From: Clostridiales bacterium
GTDB taxonomy: Bacteria > Bacillota > Clostridia > Oscillospirales > Oscillospiraceae
Reading direction: 5' to 3'
NCBI GenBank assembly: GCA_003525905.1
Contig: DQIA01000113.1
Span: forward strand, 3,647-9,705
Length of the DNA: 6,059 bases
Shown in pieces: positions 5,923 through 6,059 of this stretch. The notes beneath the pieces were generated by a model that saw only the letters and a list, made by a program, of their open reading frames with translations, had not been told where the DNA came from and did not search any database. Positions within the stretch are counted from its first letter, which is position 1. Each line of letters starts with the position of its first letter. The position numbers were made by a program, and so were the translations under genes.

Positions 5923-5983
5923 GCGGGCAGTTTCGCATATCAATGTAGGAGCGGGGACAGCCACGCCCGCGAAGCGGCAATCA
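5923..5983. repeat. Degenerate GC-rich inverted repeat in the parC leader
   Basis: GCCCGC at 5965-5970 can pair either with GCGGGC at 5923-5928 (6 bp) or with GCGGG at 5951-5955 (5 bp), giving alternative small stems. The stretch GTAGGAGCGGGGACAGCC looks like a decayed dispersed intergenic repeat of the GC-hairpin type. That reading is by eye, and no second copy is present in the window. Confidence 0.35.
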
Positions 5984-6035
5984 ATAGCACCAATTTGATA
6001 GGATGCACCGTTGTTACCGCTGCACCCGCCTGATG

Positions 6036-6059
6036 TGTCATTGCGAGGAGCGAAGCGAC
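6036..6059. repeat. Short dispersed-type repeat, cut by the window end
   Basis: TGTCATTGCGAGGAGCGAAG followed by CGAC matches a motif that recurs in intergenic regions of many unrelated bacterial genomes, usually continuing into a GGCAATC-like end. Here the window stops before the other half. A GCGAAGCGGCAATC segment at 5969-5982 resembles the expected end in the same orientation. Identification is from memory of the motif. Confidence 0.5.

Noticed and set aside
5875..5990. TTGATA ... CGAAAT as a parC promoter
   Set aside because: The spacing is 17, but the -10 hexamer matches the consensus poorly, so it is not better than chance.

Overview
The window is about 6 kb of GC-rich DNA with strong AGGAGG-type ribosome binding sites. 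All recognisable genes lie on the minus strand. The proteins (a clostridial-style type IIA topoisomerase A subunit, a YitT/DUF2179 protein, a transglutaminase-like lipoprotein and a CaCA exchanger) and the very strong Shine-Dalgarno sites point to a high-GC Firmicute, most likely a gut Clostridia member of the Oscillospiraceae type. That placement is inferred from gene style, not from a search. It reads as ordinary chromosome: no phage, plasmid, CRISPR or defence module is visible.

In transcription order (right to left): (1) 5875-6059 is a non-coding leader with degenerate GC-rich inverted repeats and, at the window edge, a short dispersed-type repeat. (2) 3628-5874 encodes a full-length ParC/GyrA-type topoisomerase A subunit with the catalytic Arg-Tyr pair, an Ala where quinolone-sensitive enzymes carry Ser, and no visible GyrA box. 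(3) 3387-3627 is an intergenic gap almost filled by a large imperfect palindrome (arms 3444-3512 and 3537-3605), with an extra tandem copy of its terminal repeat abutting the parC stop codon; this looks like a small non-autonomous (MITE-like) element. (4) yitT (2502-3386) and, 22 bases later, a lipoprotein gene (1352-2479) form a probable two-gene operon. The lipoprotein has a transglutaminase-like fold signature with His and Asp kept but Ser at the expected nucleophilic Cys. (5) A tRNA-Gly(GCC) gene (1202-1277) has a perfect-consensus sigma70-type promoter (17-base spacer) and a strong hairpin terminator. (6) A CaCA-family calcium/sodium antiporter (108-1094) follows, and the window ends in two abutting hairpins (12-96) that can act as terminators.

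Functionally the genes are housekeeping and not obviously one pathway: chromosome decatenation (topoisomerase), two integral membrane proteins (YitT and antiporter), one surface lipoprotein, and a tRNA. The points most worth a second look are the Cys-to-Ser change in the transglutaminase-like lipoprotein and the palindromic repeat element between parC and yitT. I did not find a convincing new multi-gene system.
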